From the NCBI GenBank assembly GCA_963844805.1, contig CAWJPU010000006.1, forward strand, positions 1 to 46,853: 46,853 nt of DNA, read 5' to 3'. Source of the stretch: JACCZR01 sp963844805. Lineage in GTDB: Bacteria; Actinomycetota; Thermoleophilia; Solirubrobacterales; Thermoleophilaceae. The translations under genes were made by a program, and so were the position numbers. Below the pieces are notes generated by a model. It saw only the letters and a program-made list of their open reading frames with translations. It had not been told where the DNA came from and did no database searches. This document shows positions 34,716 to 43,771 of this stretch, one piece after another (the stretch's first letter is position 1; every line of letters begins with the position of its first letter).

Positions 34716-35141
34716 ATGAGCGTGCAGACACAGATCGAACAGAGGCTCTCCGCCGCCGAGCCCGAGGTAGAGGTGCTCGCCTGCGAGCAGATCGCGGCCG
34801 AGCGCCTGCGGGTGACCATCGACCACCCCCGGGGGGTGGATCTCGACCTGTGCGAGCGCGTGACAGACCACCTGCGCGACGTGCTGGTGGACTACGCGCT
34901 GGAGGTCTCGTCGCCGGGTCCCCAGCGCCCGCTGACCAAGCCGGAGCACTTCCGCCGTTTCCTCGGTCGTCGCGCGCGCGTGCGCACGCGCGAGGCCAAG
35001 GACGGTCACAAGAGCTTCACCGGAGAGCTACTCGGAGCCACGGAGCAGGAGGTCACCGTGGCCGCCGACACCGGGGTCGTGTCGATCCCGTACTCGGAGA
35101 TCAACCGCAGCAACCTCGTGGAGGAGGGATCCAATGTCTAA
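34716..35141 (+). CDS. rimP: Ribosome maturation factor RimP
   Basis: 30S maturation factor. MSVQTQIEQRLSAAEPEVEV, ERVTDHLRDVLVDYALEVSS, PGPQRPLTKPEHFRRFLGRR (the conserved SSPGxxRPL motif) and VSIPYSEINRSNLVEEG are present; 141 residues, intact. The ATG lies right after the terminator T run with no separate ribosome site. The stop overlaps nusA by 8 bases. Confidence 0.95.
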   Translation: MSVQTQIEQRLSAAEPEVEVLACEQIAAERLRVTIDHPRGVDLDLCERVTDHLRDVLVDYALEVSSPGPQRPLTKPEHFRRFLGRRARVRTREAKDGHKSFTGELLGATEQEVTVAADTGVVSIPYSEINRSNLVEEGSNV

Positions 35142-36519
35142 GGAGATCGTCGAGGCCGTGGGCGTGCTCGAGCGCGAGAAGGGCATCTCGGCCGACCGGC
35201 TGATGGAGGCCCTCGAGGACGCTCTGCTCTCGGCCTACAAGAAGACGCCGGGCGCCGCCCGCTACGCGCGCGTGGACATGGAGCACGACACCGGGGACTT
35301 CCGGGTCTACGAGCTCATCCTCCCGCCCGACCTCGAGGAGCAGCTGCTCGACGAGGTCGAGGAGGAGGCCGGCGAGGCCCAGGTCGATCCCGAGACCGGC
35401 GAGCTGGTGGAGCCCGAGGCGCCCGAGATCGGCCAGGAGCGCCTGGCTCAGTACAAGGACCAGATCGACGAGCGCGACGTGACGCCCGACGACTTCGGCC
35501 GCATCGCCGCCCAGACCGCCAAGCAGGTGATCCTCCAGCGGATCCGCGAGGCCGAGCGGGACATGACCTACGACGAGTACCAGGACCGCGTCGGCGAGCT
35601 GATCACCGGCATCGTCCAGCAGTCGGACTCGCGCTACACCCTCGTCCAGCTGCGCGAGCGCGTCGAAGCCCTCCTCCCGCGCTCCGAGCAGGTCCACGGC
35701 GAGCGCTACGAGCACGGCGCGCGCGTGAAGGCGATCATCTCCGACGTCTCCAACCAGGCGAAGGGGCCCAGCATCGTGGTCTCGCGCCGGTCCCCCGAGC
35801 TGATCTCCAAGCTGTTCGAGCTGGAGGTGCCGGAGATCGCCGACGGGCTGGTGGAGATCCAGAACGTGGCCCGCGAGCCCGGCTACCGCTCGAAGATCGC
35901 CGTGGTCTCCCACGCCTCGGGCGTCGATCCGGTGGGCGCCTGCGTGGGCCCGCGCGGGTCGCGCGTGCGCATGGTCGTGTCCGAGTTGCGGGGCGAGAAG
36001 ATCGACATCATCCCCTTCAACGAGGAGCCGGCCCGGTTCGTCGCCAAGGCGCTCTCGCCCGCGCGCGTGCGCGAGGTGCTGGTCGACGACGAGGGCCGCC
36101 AGGCCACCGTCATCGTGCCCGACGACCAGCTCTCCCTTGCCATCGGCAAGGAGGGGCTGAACGCTCGCCTGGCCGCCCGGCTGACCGGCTGGCGCGTGGA
36201 CATCCGCTCGGAGACCGAGTTCGCCGAGGACGAGGCGGAGATGGGCTACCAGGAGGAAGAGCAGCAGTCCGGCCGCTGCGCGGCCATCCTCAGCAACGGC
36301 CGCCGCTGCCCCAACGCCTCCCTGCCCGGCTCGCGCTACTGCGGCCTGCCCGCCCACCAGGCGCTGGTCGACCAGGAGGGCGATCAGCTCGCCGCCGACG
36401 AGGGTGGCGGGGAGGAGCCCGCCGAGCCCGAGCCCGTCGAGGCCGAGCCCGTCGAGGCCGACGGCTCGGCAGCCGCGGGATCGGTCACCCAGCCGCCCGC
36501 CTCCGAGGAAACGTCGTAG
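35134..36519 (+). CDS. nusA: Transcription factor NusA with a C-terminal zinc-knuckle-like extension
   Basis: Pausing/termination/antitermination factor on RNA polymerase. N-terminal domain (VEAVGVLEREKGISADRLME, LLSAYKKTPGAARYARVDME), an acidic insert, the S1 domain (ITGIVQQSDSRYTLVQLRER), and KH1-KH2 (VVSHASGVDPVGACVGPRGS, RVRMVVSELRGEKIDIIPFN, LSLAIGKEGLNARLAARLTG). Residues 382-408 then show GRCAAILSNGRRCPNASLPG SRYCGLPAH: Cys382, Cys392, Cys403, His408, like DUF5763-type zinc knuckles. The tail is acidic with a repeated EPVEA. It has 461 residues, intact. Confidence 0.95.
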   Translation: MSKEIVEAVGVLEREKGISADRLMEALEDALLSAYKKTPGAARYARVDMEHDTGDFRVYELILPPDLEEQLLDEVEEEAGEAQVDPETGELVEPEAPEIGQERLAQYKDQIDERDVTPDDFGRIAAQTAKQVILQRIREAERDMTYDEYQDRVGELITGIVQQSDSRYTLVQLRERVEALLPRSEQVHGERYEHGARVKAIISDVSNQAKGPSIVVSRRSPELISKLFELEVPEIADGLVEIQNVAREPGYRSKIAVVSHASGVDPVGACVGPRGSRVRMVVSELRGEKIDIIPFNEEPARFVAKALSPARVREVLVDDEGRQATVIVPDDQLSLAIGKEGLNARLAARLTGWRVDIRSETEFAEDEAEMGYQEEEQQSGRCAAILSNGRRCPNASLPGSRYCGLPAHQALVDQEGDQLAADEGGGEEPAEPEPVEAEPVEADGSAAAGSVTQPPASEETS

Positions 36520-36760
36520 AGCCCGTCCGCTCCTGCGTCGCGTGCGGCCGCACGGCCGCCCAGCACGAGCTGCTGCGGTTCGTGCGCTCGCCCGACGGCG
36601 AGGTGGCGCCGGATCCCGAGCGCGCGGCCCCCGGCCGCGGCGCCTATCTGTGCGGCCGTGAGGAGTGCGCCCAGCGCGCGCTGAGCAGCCCGGCCCCCTT
36701 TGCAAGGTCGTTCCGCAGCCCGGTGACGATCGCCCCCGAGTCCATACAATCGGTCAGTCG

Positions 36761-36788
<28 letters not shown>
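36516..36788 (+). CDS. YlxR family (DUF448) RNA-binding protein, apparent GTA start
   Basis: Small nucleic-acid-binding protein usual between nusA and infB; linked to RNase P in some bacteria. VEPVRSCVACGRTAAQHELL, RFVRSPDGEVAPDPERAAPG, RGAYLCGREECAQRAL contain the paired Cys motifs (CVAC and CGREEC) and RGAYLC. In frame before VEPV there is only GTA at 36516, overlapping the nusA TAG as GTAG; no NTG start exists upstream in frame for at least 20 bases, and GTG 36582 would lose half the fold. The end overlaps infB by 28 bases. Confidence 0.85.
36745..36750 (+). promoter_or_regulatory. Probable internal -10 box (TACAAT) for infB
   Basis: TACAAT ends 10 bases before the infB ATG at 36761, within the end of ylxR, suggesting a second leaderless infB transcript. 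Confidence 0.5.
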
Positions 36789-39001
<2,213 letters not shown>

Positions 39002-39005
39002 TCCC

Positions 39006-39311
39006 GTGCCCTTCGTCTGCCTGATCCGCATCCATCTGCACTTCCCCGAGAACGGGAGCCTCAAGGGCAAGCGGAAGGAGCTGCAGTCGGTCAAGGCCCA
39101 GCTGCACAGGCGCTTCGGCGCCTCCGTGGCCGAGACCGACCACCACGACCTGTGGCAGCGCTCAGAGCTCTCCGCCGCCCTGGTGGGACGCGAGGCCGGC
39201 ACCGTGCAGGCCACCCGCAACGACCTCGAGCGCTGGGTCCATGCCCGCTATCCGGACGGGTCGTCCATTCGCGGAGACCTCGTTTCCTTCGGCGACGTCC
39301 TGGATAAGTAA
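39006..39311 (+). CDS. YlxP-like DUF503 protein
   Basis: A 101-residue ferredoxin-like-fold protein: VPFVCLIRIHLHFPENGSLK, GKRKELQSVKAQLHRRFGAS, VAETDHHDLWQRSELSAALV. DUF503 proteins sit between infB and rbfA in many Gram-positive bacteria and are thought to act in ribosome biogenesis; the molecular role is unproven. GTG start at 39006, 4 bases after infB. Confidence 0.9.
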   Translation: MPFVCLIRIHLHFPENGSLKGKRKELQSVKAQLHRRFGASVAETDHHDLWQRSELSAALVGREAGTVQATRNDLERWVHARYPDGSSIRGDLVSFGDVLDK

Positions 39312-39312
39312 C

Positions 39313-39657
39313 GTGGCGAGCGACCGCATGAGAAGGGTCAACGAGGCGGTCCGCGAAGTGCTGTCCGCGCGCCTCGCCGAAGGCATGAAAGATCCACGGA
39401 TCGGATTCGTGACCGTCACCTCCGTCGAAACCAGCCCCGACCTCCGCCACGCACGCGTGTACGTCAGCGTGCTCGGTGGGGAGGATGAGCGTGCGGATTC
39501 GATGGAGGGGCTCGAGGCCTCCCACGGGTTCCTCCAGGCCCAGCTCAACGAGGAGCTGCACATGAAGCGCACGCCGCGCCTGGAGTTCGTCTACGACGAC
39601 TCGGTGGACCGCGGAATGCGGATCACCGAGCTGCTCGACCGCGAGGCCCCGGAGTGA
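39313..39657 (+). CDS. rbfA: 30S ribosome-binding factor RbfA
   Basis: Cold-shock 30S maturation factor with a KH-like fold. VASDRMRRVNEAVREVLSAR, LAEGMKDPRIGFVTVTSVET, SPDLRHARVYVSVLGGEDER and FLQAQLNEELHMKRTPRLEF then VYDDSVDRGMRI. It has 114 residues, intact. The GTG start is 1 base after the previous stop; the end overlaps nrnA (GTGA). Confidence 0.95.
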   Translation: MASDRMRRVNEAVREVLSARLAEGMKDPRIGFVTVTSVETSPDLRHARVYVSVLGGEDERADSMEGLEASHGFLQAQLNEELHMKRTPRLEFVYDDSVDRGMRITELLDREAPE

Positions 39658-40640
39658 GCACGCTGACCGAGACCGACGAGGTGCTGGCGGAGCTCCGCCA
39701 GGCCGACAAGCTGCTCCTCACCACCCACGAGAACCCCGACGGCGACGCGCTGGGGTCGCTGCTGTCGATGCACTGGACGCTGGAGCAGCTGGGCAAGGAC
39801 TCGGTGATGTACATGTCGCCGGACGAGTTCCCGCTGCCCTACGAGTACCGCGACATGGTCTTCGAGGGAATCCTGGGCGCCCCGCCCCACGACCTCGCCG
39901 AGCGCACGGTCGTCTTCCTGGACTGCGGCAACATCGACCGGATGCCGGTGGACTTCCTGCGCGCGCAGGGACTGCACATCCTCAACATCGACCACCACCA
40001 CGACAACACGCGCTTCGGCACGGTCAACCTCGTCGATTCGTCGGCGTCGTGCACCGCGGAGATCGTCTGGCGGCTGGCCAAGGAGCTGGGCGCCGAGCTC
40101 ACCCCGGGCATCGCGGACGCCATGTACGTGGGACTGGTCACCGACACGGGGCGCTTCTCCTACGAGAACACCTCGCCGAACTCCCACCGGATGGCCGCGG
40201 AGCTGATGGATGCCGGGGTCGACCCGCACCTGGTCTACCGGCGGCTGTACGAGGACCTTCCCTTCCGGCGCCTGCAGCTGCTCCAGCGGGCCCTGTCCAG
40301 CGTCCGCCGCGAGGACGACGGCGCCATCACCCTGGCGAGCCTCACCCGCGCCGACTACGAGGAGACCGGCGCCCAGGAGACCGACTCCGAGGGCATCGTC
40401 GACCACATGCGCGCGGTGGAGGGCACCGCCGTGGCCGTGCTCGTGCGCGAGCTGCTGGCCGCGGACCGCCGCGGGCTGCGCAAGGTGAGCCTGCGGGCCA
40501 CCGACGGACGCGTCGACGTGTCGAGCATCGCCCGCTCGCTGGGCGGCGGCGGGCACCCGCAGGCGGCCGGCTTCACCACGGAGCTGACGGTGGACGAGCT
40601 CGTCGAGCGGCTGCGGCCCGCGGTCGCAGCCCAGCTCTGA
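39654..40640 (+). CDS. nrnA: Bifunctional oligoribonuclease/PAP phosphatase NrnA (DHH family)
   Basis: Degrades nano-RNA and dephosphorylates pAp. DHH motifs: LLTTHENPDGDALGSLLSMH (I), VVFLDCGNIDRMP (II), LHILNIDHHHDNTRFGTVNL (III, DHHH), YVGLVTDTGRFSYENTSPNS (IV), and the DHHA1 substrate loop SIARSLGGGGHPQAAGF. It has 328 residues, intact. A GTG start overlaps rbfA; the stop TGA overlaps the apparent truB start as CTGA. Confidence 0.95.
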   Translation: MSTLTETDEVLAELRQADKLLLTTHENPDGDALGSLLSMHWTLEQLGKDSVMYMSPDEFPLPYEYRDMVFEGILGAPPHDLAERTVVFLDCGNIDRMPVDFLRAQGLHILNIDHHHDNTRFGTVNLVDSSASCTAEIVWRLAKELGAELTPGIADAMYVGLVTDTGRFSYENTSPNSHRMAAELMDAGVDPHLVYRRLYEDLPFRRLQLLQRALSSVRREDDGAITLASLTRADYEETGAQETDSEGIVDHMRAVEGTAVAVLVRELLAADRRGLRKVSLRATDGRVDVSSIARSLGGGGHPQAAGFTTELTVDELVERLRPAVAAQL

Positions 40641-41428
40641 GCGGCGTCCGCATAGTCGCCAAGCCCGCGGGCGTCACCTCACACGACGTCGTCGCCTCCG
40701 TGCGGCGCTCCCTCCCGCGAGGCACGCGGGTGGGCCACGCCGGCACGCTCGACCCCTTCGCCACGGGGGTCCTGCTGGTCCTGGTGGGCCGCGCGACGCG
40801 CGCGCAGCGGTGGCTGATGGCCCTGCCCAAGACGTACCGGGCGATCGCGCGGCTGGGCTGGACCTCCGACACCGGCGACCGGGACGGCAGGCTGGAGCGC
40901 ACCGGCCGGATGCCGGCCGAGCCCCGCCTGCCCGTCGGCGAGCTGATGCAGGCCCCGCCCGCCTACTCCGCGGTGCGCGTGGGCGGGCGGCGGGCCTACC
41001 AGCGGGCCCGGAGGGGGGAGCAGGTGACGCCCGCCGAGCGGCCGGTGACCGTCCACCGGGCCGACCTCCTGTGGAACGAGGGAGAGCGGGCGGCCTTCGA
41101 GCTAGAGGTCTCGTCGGGCACCTACGTGCGCTCGCTGATCGCCGGCTTGGGCGACGCCTACTGCGAGGAGCTCGAGCGCACCGCCGTCGGGGACTTCCGC
41201 CTCGAGGACGCCGACCCCGAGCGGACGATCCCGCTGGAGCAGGCGCTCGCCTTCCTGCCCGAGCGCTCCCTGGGAGGTGGCGAAGCCGCCGACGTGCGCC
41301 ACGGCCGGCAGCTGGCCGGCGCCGGCGAGCACGAGGCCGTGCGCCTGACCTTCGAGGGCCGCCTGCTGGCGATCGGCGTGCCGCAGGGCGAGGCGACCAA
41401 GCCGGACGTAGTGTTCGACCCGGCATGA
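40637..41428 (+). CDS. truB: tRNA pseudouridine-55 synthase, apparent CTG start
   Basis: Makes pseudouridine 55 in the tRNA T loop. LSGVRIVAKPAGVTSHDVVA, RGTRVGHAGTLDPFATGVLL (catalytic Asp in HAGTLDP), QRWLMALPKTYRAIARLGWT, APPAYSAVRVGGRRAYQRAR and VSSGTYVRSLIAGLGDAY are the family motifs. Reading M-S-G-V from CTG 40637 matches the normal N-terminus exactly; the next in-frame GTG would remove motif I. CTG overlaps the nrnA stop as CTGA. 263 residues; the stop overlaps ribF (ATGA). Confidence 0.95.
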   Translation: MSGVRIVAKPAGVTSHDVVASVRRSLPRGTRVGHAGTLDPFATGVLLVLVGRATRAQRWLMALPKTYRAIARLGWTSDTGDRDGRLERTGRMPAEPRLPVGELMQAPPAYSAVRVGGRRAYQRARRGEQVTPAERPVTVHRADLLWNEGERAAFELEVSSGTYVRSLIAGLGDAYCEELERTAVGDFRLEDADPERTIPLEQALAFLPERSLGGGEAADVRHGRQLAGAGEHEAVRLTFEGRLLAIGVPQGEATKPDVVFDPA

Positions 41429-42333
41429 AGGTCACCTCGCTGCCCGAGCTCCCGGTTCGCCCCCCGGGCGAGGCCGGCCCGCGCAAGGTCGCCATCGGCA
41501 CGTTCGACGGCGTCCATCTCGGCCATCGCGAGGTCATCCGCGGCAGCGACACCGTCCTGACCTTCGACCCGCACCCCTCGGCGATCACCCACCCCGACGC
41601 GCTGCCCAAGCTGCTCACGAACTTCCCCATCAAGCGGGACCTGATCGGGGGGCTGGGGGTCGAGGAGCTGGTGGTGATCCCCTTCGATCGGGAGTTCGCC
41701 TCCCGCAGCGCCGAGCAGTTCGTCCAGGAAGTGCTGATCGGGCAGCTGGGAGCCGAGCGGGTGTCGGTGGGGGAGAACTTCCGCTTCGGCCAGAAGGCAA
41801 AGGGCACGCCCGAGTTCCTGGCCTCCCACGACGAGTTCGAGACCCACGTCGTCCCGATGGTGGAGGTGGACGGCGAGAGCGTGTCCTCGACCCAGATCCG
41901 CGGGCTGGTGGCCGCCGGCGAGGTCGACCAGGCCGCGCGATTCCTGGGCGGGCCGTTCCTGATGGAGGGCGAGGTGGTCCCCGGCGACCGGCGCGGGCGC
42001 GAGCTGGGCGTGCCCACCGCCAACATCGTCCCCGACGACCGCCTGGTGGCCCCCGGGCACGGGGTCTACGCCGCGTGGGCGCACGGCCATCCGGCCGCGG
42101 TGAACGTGGGCGTCAGGCCCACCTTCGAGGCCGGCCGCGGCCTGCTGGTGGAGAGCCATCTGATCGACTTCGAGGGCGATCTGTACGGGGAGACGATGCG
42201 GGTTGCGTTCGTGGAGCGGATGCGCGGAGAGCGGCGTTTCGAGTCGCCCCAGGCGCTGGTCGAGCAGATGTGGAAGGACGTCGAGCAGGCCCGGGAGATA
42301 TGTCGGGCCGCTGCTACCGTCTCCCGCCGATGA
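41425..42333 (+). CDS. ribF: Bifunctional riboflavin kinase / FAD synthetase
   Basis: Converts riboflavin to FMN and FAD. FAD synthetase half: RKVAIGTFDGVHLGHREVIR (the GxFDGxHxGH nucleotidyltransferase motif), VLTFDPHPSAITHPDALPKL, VSVGENFRFGQKAKGTPEFL, VSSTQIRGLVAAGEV. Kinase half: GRELGVPTANIVPDDRLVAP (PTAN), GVYAAWAHGHPAAVNVGVRP and LVESHLIDFEGDLYGETMRV. The segment after HREVIRG is about 10 residues shorter than in E. coli. 302 residues, intact; the stop overlaps rpsO (ATGA). Confidence 0.96.
   Translation: MKVTSLPELPVRPPGEAGPRKVAIGTFDGVHLGHREVIRGSDTVLTFDPHPSAITHPDALPKLLTNFPIKRDLIGGLGVEELVVIPFDREFASRSAEQFVQEVLIGQLGAERVSVGENFRFGQKAKGTPEFLASHDEFETHVVPMVEVDGESVSSTQIRGLVAAGEVDQAARFLGGPFLMEGEVVPGDRRGRELGVPTANIVPDDRLVAPGHGVYAAWAHGHPAAVNVGVRPTFEAGRGLLVESHLIDFEGDLYGETMRVAFVERMRGERRFESPQALVEQMWKDVEQAREICRAAATVSRR
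42315..42320 (+). promoter_or_regulatory. Probable -10 box (TACCGT) for rpsO
   Basis: TACCGT ends 9 bases before the rpsO ATG at 42330, inside the end of ribF. Confidence 0.4.
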
Positions 42334-42599
42334 CCCTGACCGTCGAGGCCAAGCAGGAGATCGTCGCCAAGCACGGGCGCGACCCCCAGGACACCGGCTC
42401 CACCGAGGTCCAGGTCGCCTTGCTCACGGCGCGGATCAACGAGCTCACCGAGCACCTGCGCGAGCACAAGCGCGACCACCACTCGCGCCGCGGCCTGTTG
42501 ATGCTGGTGGGCAAGCGCCGGCGCCTCCTGAAGTACCTGTCGCGGACGGATATCGACCGCTACCGCGCCCTCATCGCCGAGCTCGGTCTCAGGCGCTAA
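42330..42599 (+). CDS. rpsO: 30S ribosomal protein S15
   Basis: Binds 16S rRNA early in assembly. MTLTVEAKQEIVAKHGRDPQ, DTGSTEVQVALLTARINELT, EHLREHKRDHHSRRGLLMLV, GKRRRLLKYLSRTDIDRYRA are near-universal S15 sequences. 89 residues, intact. Last gene of the transcription/translation operon; the peroxiredoxin gene follows 2 bases later. Confidence 0.97.
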   Translation: MTLTVEAKQEIVAKHGRDPQDTGSTEVQVALLTARINELTEHLREHKRDHHSRRGLLMLVGKRRRLLKYLSRTDIDRYRALIAELGLRR

Positions 42600-42601
42600 C
42601 C

Positions 42602-43129
42602 ATGATCGAGGCGGGCGCCGAGGCGCCTGACTTCACCCTTCCCGACCAGGACGGGAACGAGGTGTCGCTGTCCGACCTCAGGGGCCGGCGAGTGGTGCTG
42701 GTCTTCTACCCGTCCGACTTCTCGCCGGTGTGCACCGACCAGCTGAACGTCTACCAGGAGGTGGTGGGCGAGCTGGAGGCGCAGGGGGCCAAGCTGCTGG
42801 GCGTCTCGGTCGACTCCGCCTGGACCCACAAGGCCTTCCGCGAACACCTCGGCGTCTCGATCCCGCTGCTGGCCGACTTCCACCCCAAGGGCGAGGTGGC
42901 CAAGGCGTACGGCGTCTGGGTCGACGACTACGGCGTGAGCGCCCGGGCGCTGGTGATGGTCGGCCCCGACGGCACCGTCGAATGGTCCTACCGCTCGCCC
43001 TCGCCGCTGGAGATCCCCGGCGCCAACCTCATCTTCGACGCCCTGGAGGCGGTCTCGGCGCCCTCGCCGGGCGAGTCGGGCGCATCGGGCGCACCGGGCG
43101 CATCGGGCGCACCTTCGGCGAGGCCGTAG
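42602..43129 (+). CDS. bcp: Peroxiredoxin of the Bcp/AhpE group
   Basis: Thiol peroxidase. MIEAGAEAPDFTLPDQDGNE, VLVFYPSDFSPVCTDQLNVY has the peroxidatic Cys in the P-x-x-x-(T/S)-x-x-C context, then LLGVSVDSAWTHKAFREHLG, IPLLADFHPKGEVAKAYGVW. No second Cys at the Bcp position (+5), so probably a 1-Cys or AhpE-type enzyme. It ends in a low-complexity tail (SGASGAPGASGAPSARP) encoded by an 18-base tandem repeat. 175 residues, intact. Confidence 0.92.
   Translation: MIEAGAEAPDFTLPDQDGNEVSLSDLRGRRVVLVFYPSDFSPVCTDQLNVYQEVVGELEAQGAKLLGVSVDSAWTHKAFREHLGVSIPLLADFHPKGEVAKAYGVWVDDYGVSARALVMVGPDGTVEWSYRSPSPLEIPGANLIFDALEAVSAPSPGESGASGAPGASGAPSARP
43075..43113 (+). repeat. Short tandem repeat encoding the peroxiredoxin tail
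   Basis: Two copies of an 18-base unit (GGCGCATCGGGCGCACCG and its near repeat) encode GASGAP twice at the C-terminus of the peroxiredoxin. Likely variable in copy number. Confidence 0.6.
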
Positions 43130-43139
43130 GCGGATTCAG

Positions 43140-43181
43140 GCAACCGGTTGCACCCCGTGCAAGCGGTTGCAGCCGGTGCAC
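43140..43181. promoter_or_regulatory. Cluster of GGTTGCA repeats and a 12-bp palindrome, possible operator
   Basis: GCAACCGGTTGC (43140-43151) is a perfect palindrome. Further on, GTGCA (43157-43161) and TGCAC (43177-43181) flank AGCGGTTGCAGCCGG. GGTTGC occurs three times within 45 bases. It sits between the peroxiredoxin and DsbA-like genes and could be an operator or a terminator-like fold; no T run follows. Confidence 0.4.
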
Positions 43182-43235
43182 GCGGGTTGCCGATTACCGC
43201 CAGCGGTCCGCAGCGGGGGCGCCCCACCGCGGCCG

Positions 43236-43241
43236 TAGGGT
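43236..43241 (+). promoter_or_regulatory. Probable -10 box (TAGGGT) for the DsbA-like gene
   Basis: TAGGGT ends 6 bases before the GTG at 43248. Confidence 0.4.
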
Positions 43242-43247
43242 GCGGAT

Positions 43248-43749
43248 GTGGCCGACCAGCCCTGGACCAGCGCCGGCCCGCCTGAGCCGGGCCCGGACGA
43301 CCACCGGCGCGGCGACGGCCCGCTGGTGGTGGAGTACGCCGACTTCGAGTGCCACCACTGCGCGCTCGCCCACCTCGGGCTGCGCGAGCGGCCGGTGACG
43401 CGCGTGTTCCGCCACTTCCCGGTCAAGTCCAAGCACCCGCGGGCCCGCGTGCTGGCCCACGCGGCCGAGGCCGCCGCCCTGCAGGGGCGCTTCTGGGAGA
43501 TGCACGACCTGCTGCTGGAGGATCAGGCCCACCTCGACGACCCGCACCTGTGGCAGCGCGCCGAGCGCCTGGGCCTCGACCTCGACCGCTTCGAGCGCGA
43601 CCGCCGCTCGCGACGCGGTCGCCGAGCGGGTGGAACGCGACTTCAGGAGCGGGATCCGGGCCGGCGTGACCAGCACGCCGGCCTTCTTCGTCGGGGGCCG
43701 CCTCCTGGGCTCCGACGCGTTGGACGAATGGCTGGCGCAAGTTCCGTAG
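43248..43749 (+). CDS. DsbA-family thioredoxin-fold protein, one frameshift
   Basis: Thiol-disulfide oxidoreductase fold. From GTG 43248: GPLVVEYADFECHHCALAHL with active site CHHC, VTRVFRHFPVKSKHPRARVL, AHAAEAAALQGRFWEMHDLL, LEDQAHLDDPHLWQRAERLG. One extra base near 43612 shifts to DAVAERVERDFRSGIRAGVT and STPAFFVGGRLLGSDALDEW (cis-Pro in STPAFFV). No signal peptide is visible, so it is probably cytoplasmic, like other DsbA-like proteins of this size (about 166 aa). It may partner the peroxiredoxin upstream; unproven. Confidence 0.88.
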
Positions 43750-43771
43750 CGGTCGCGCGTTACCCGAACTG

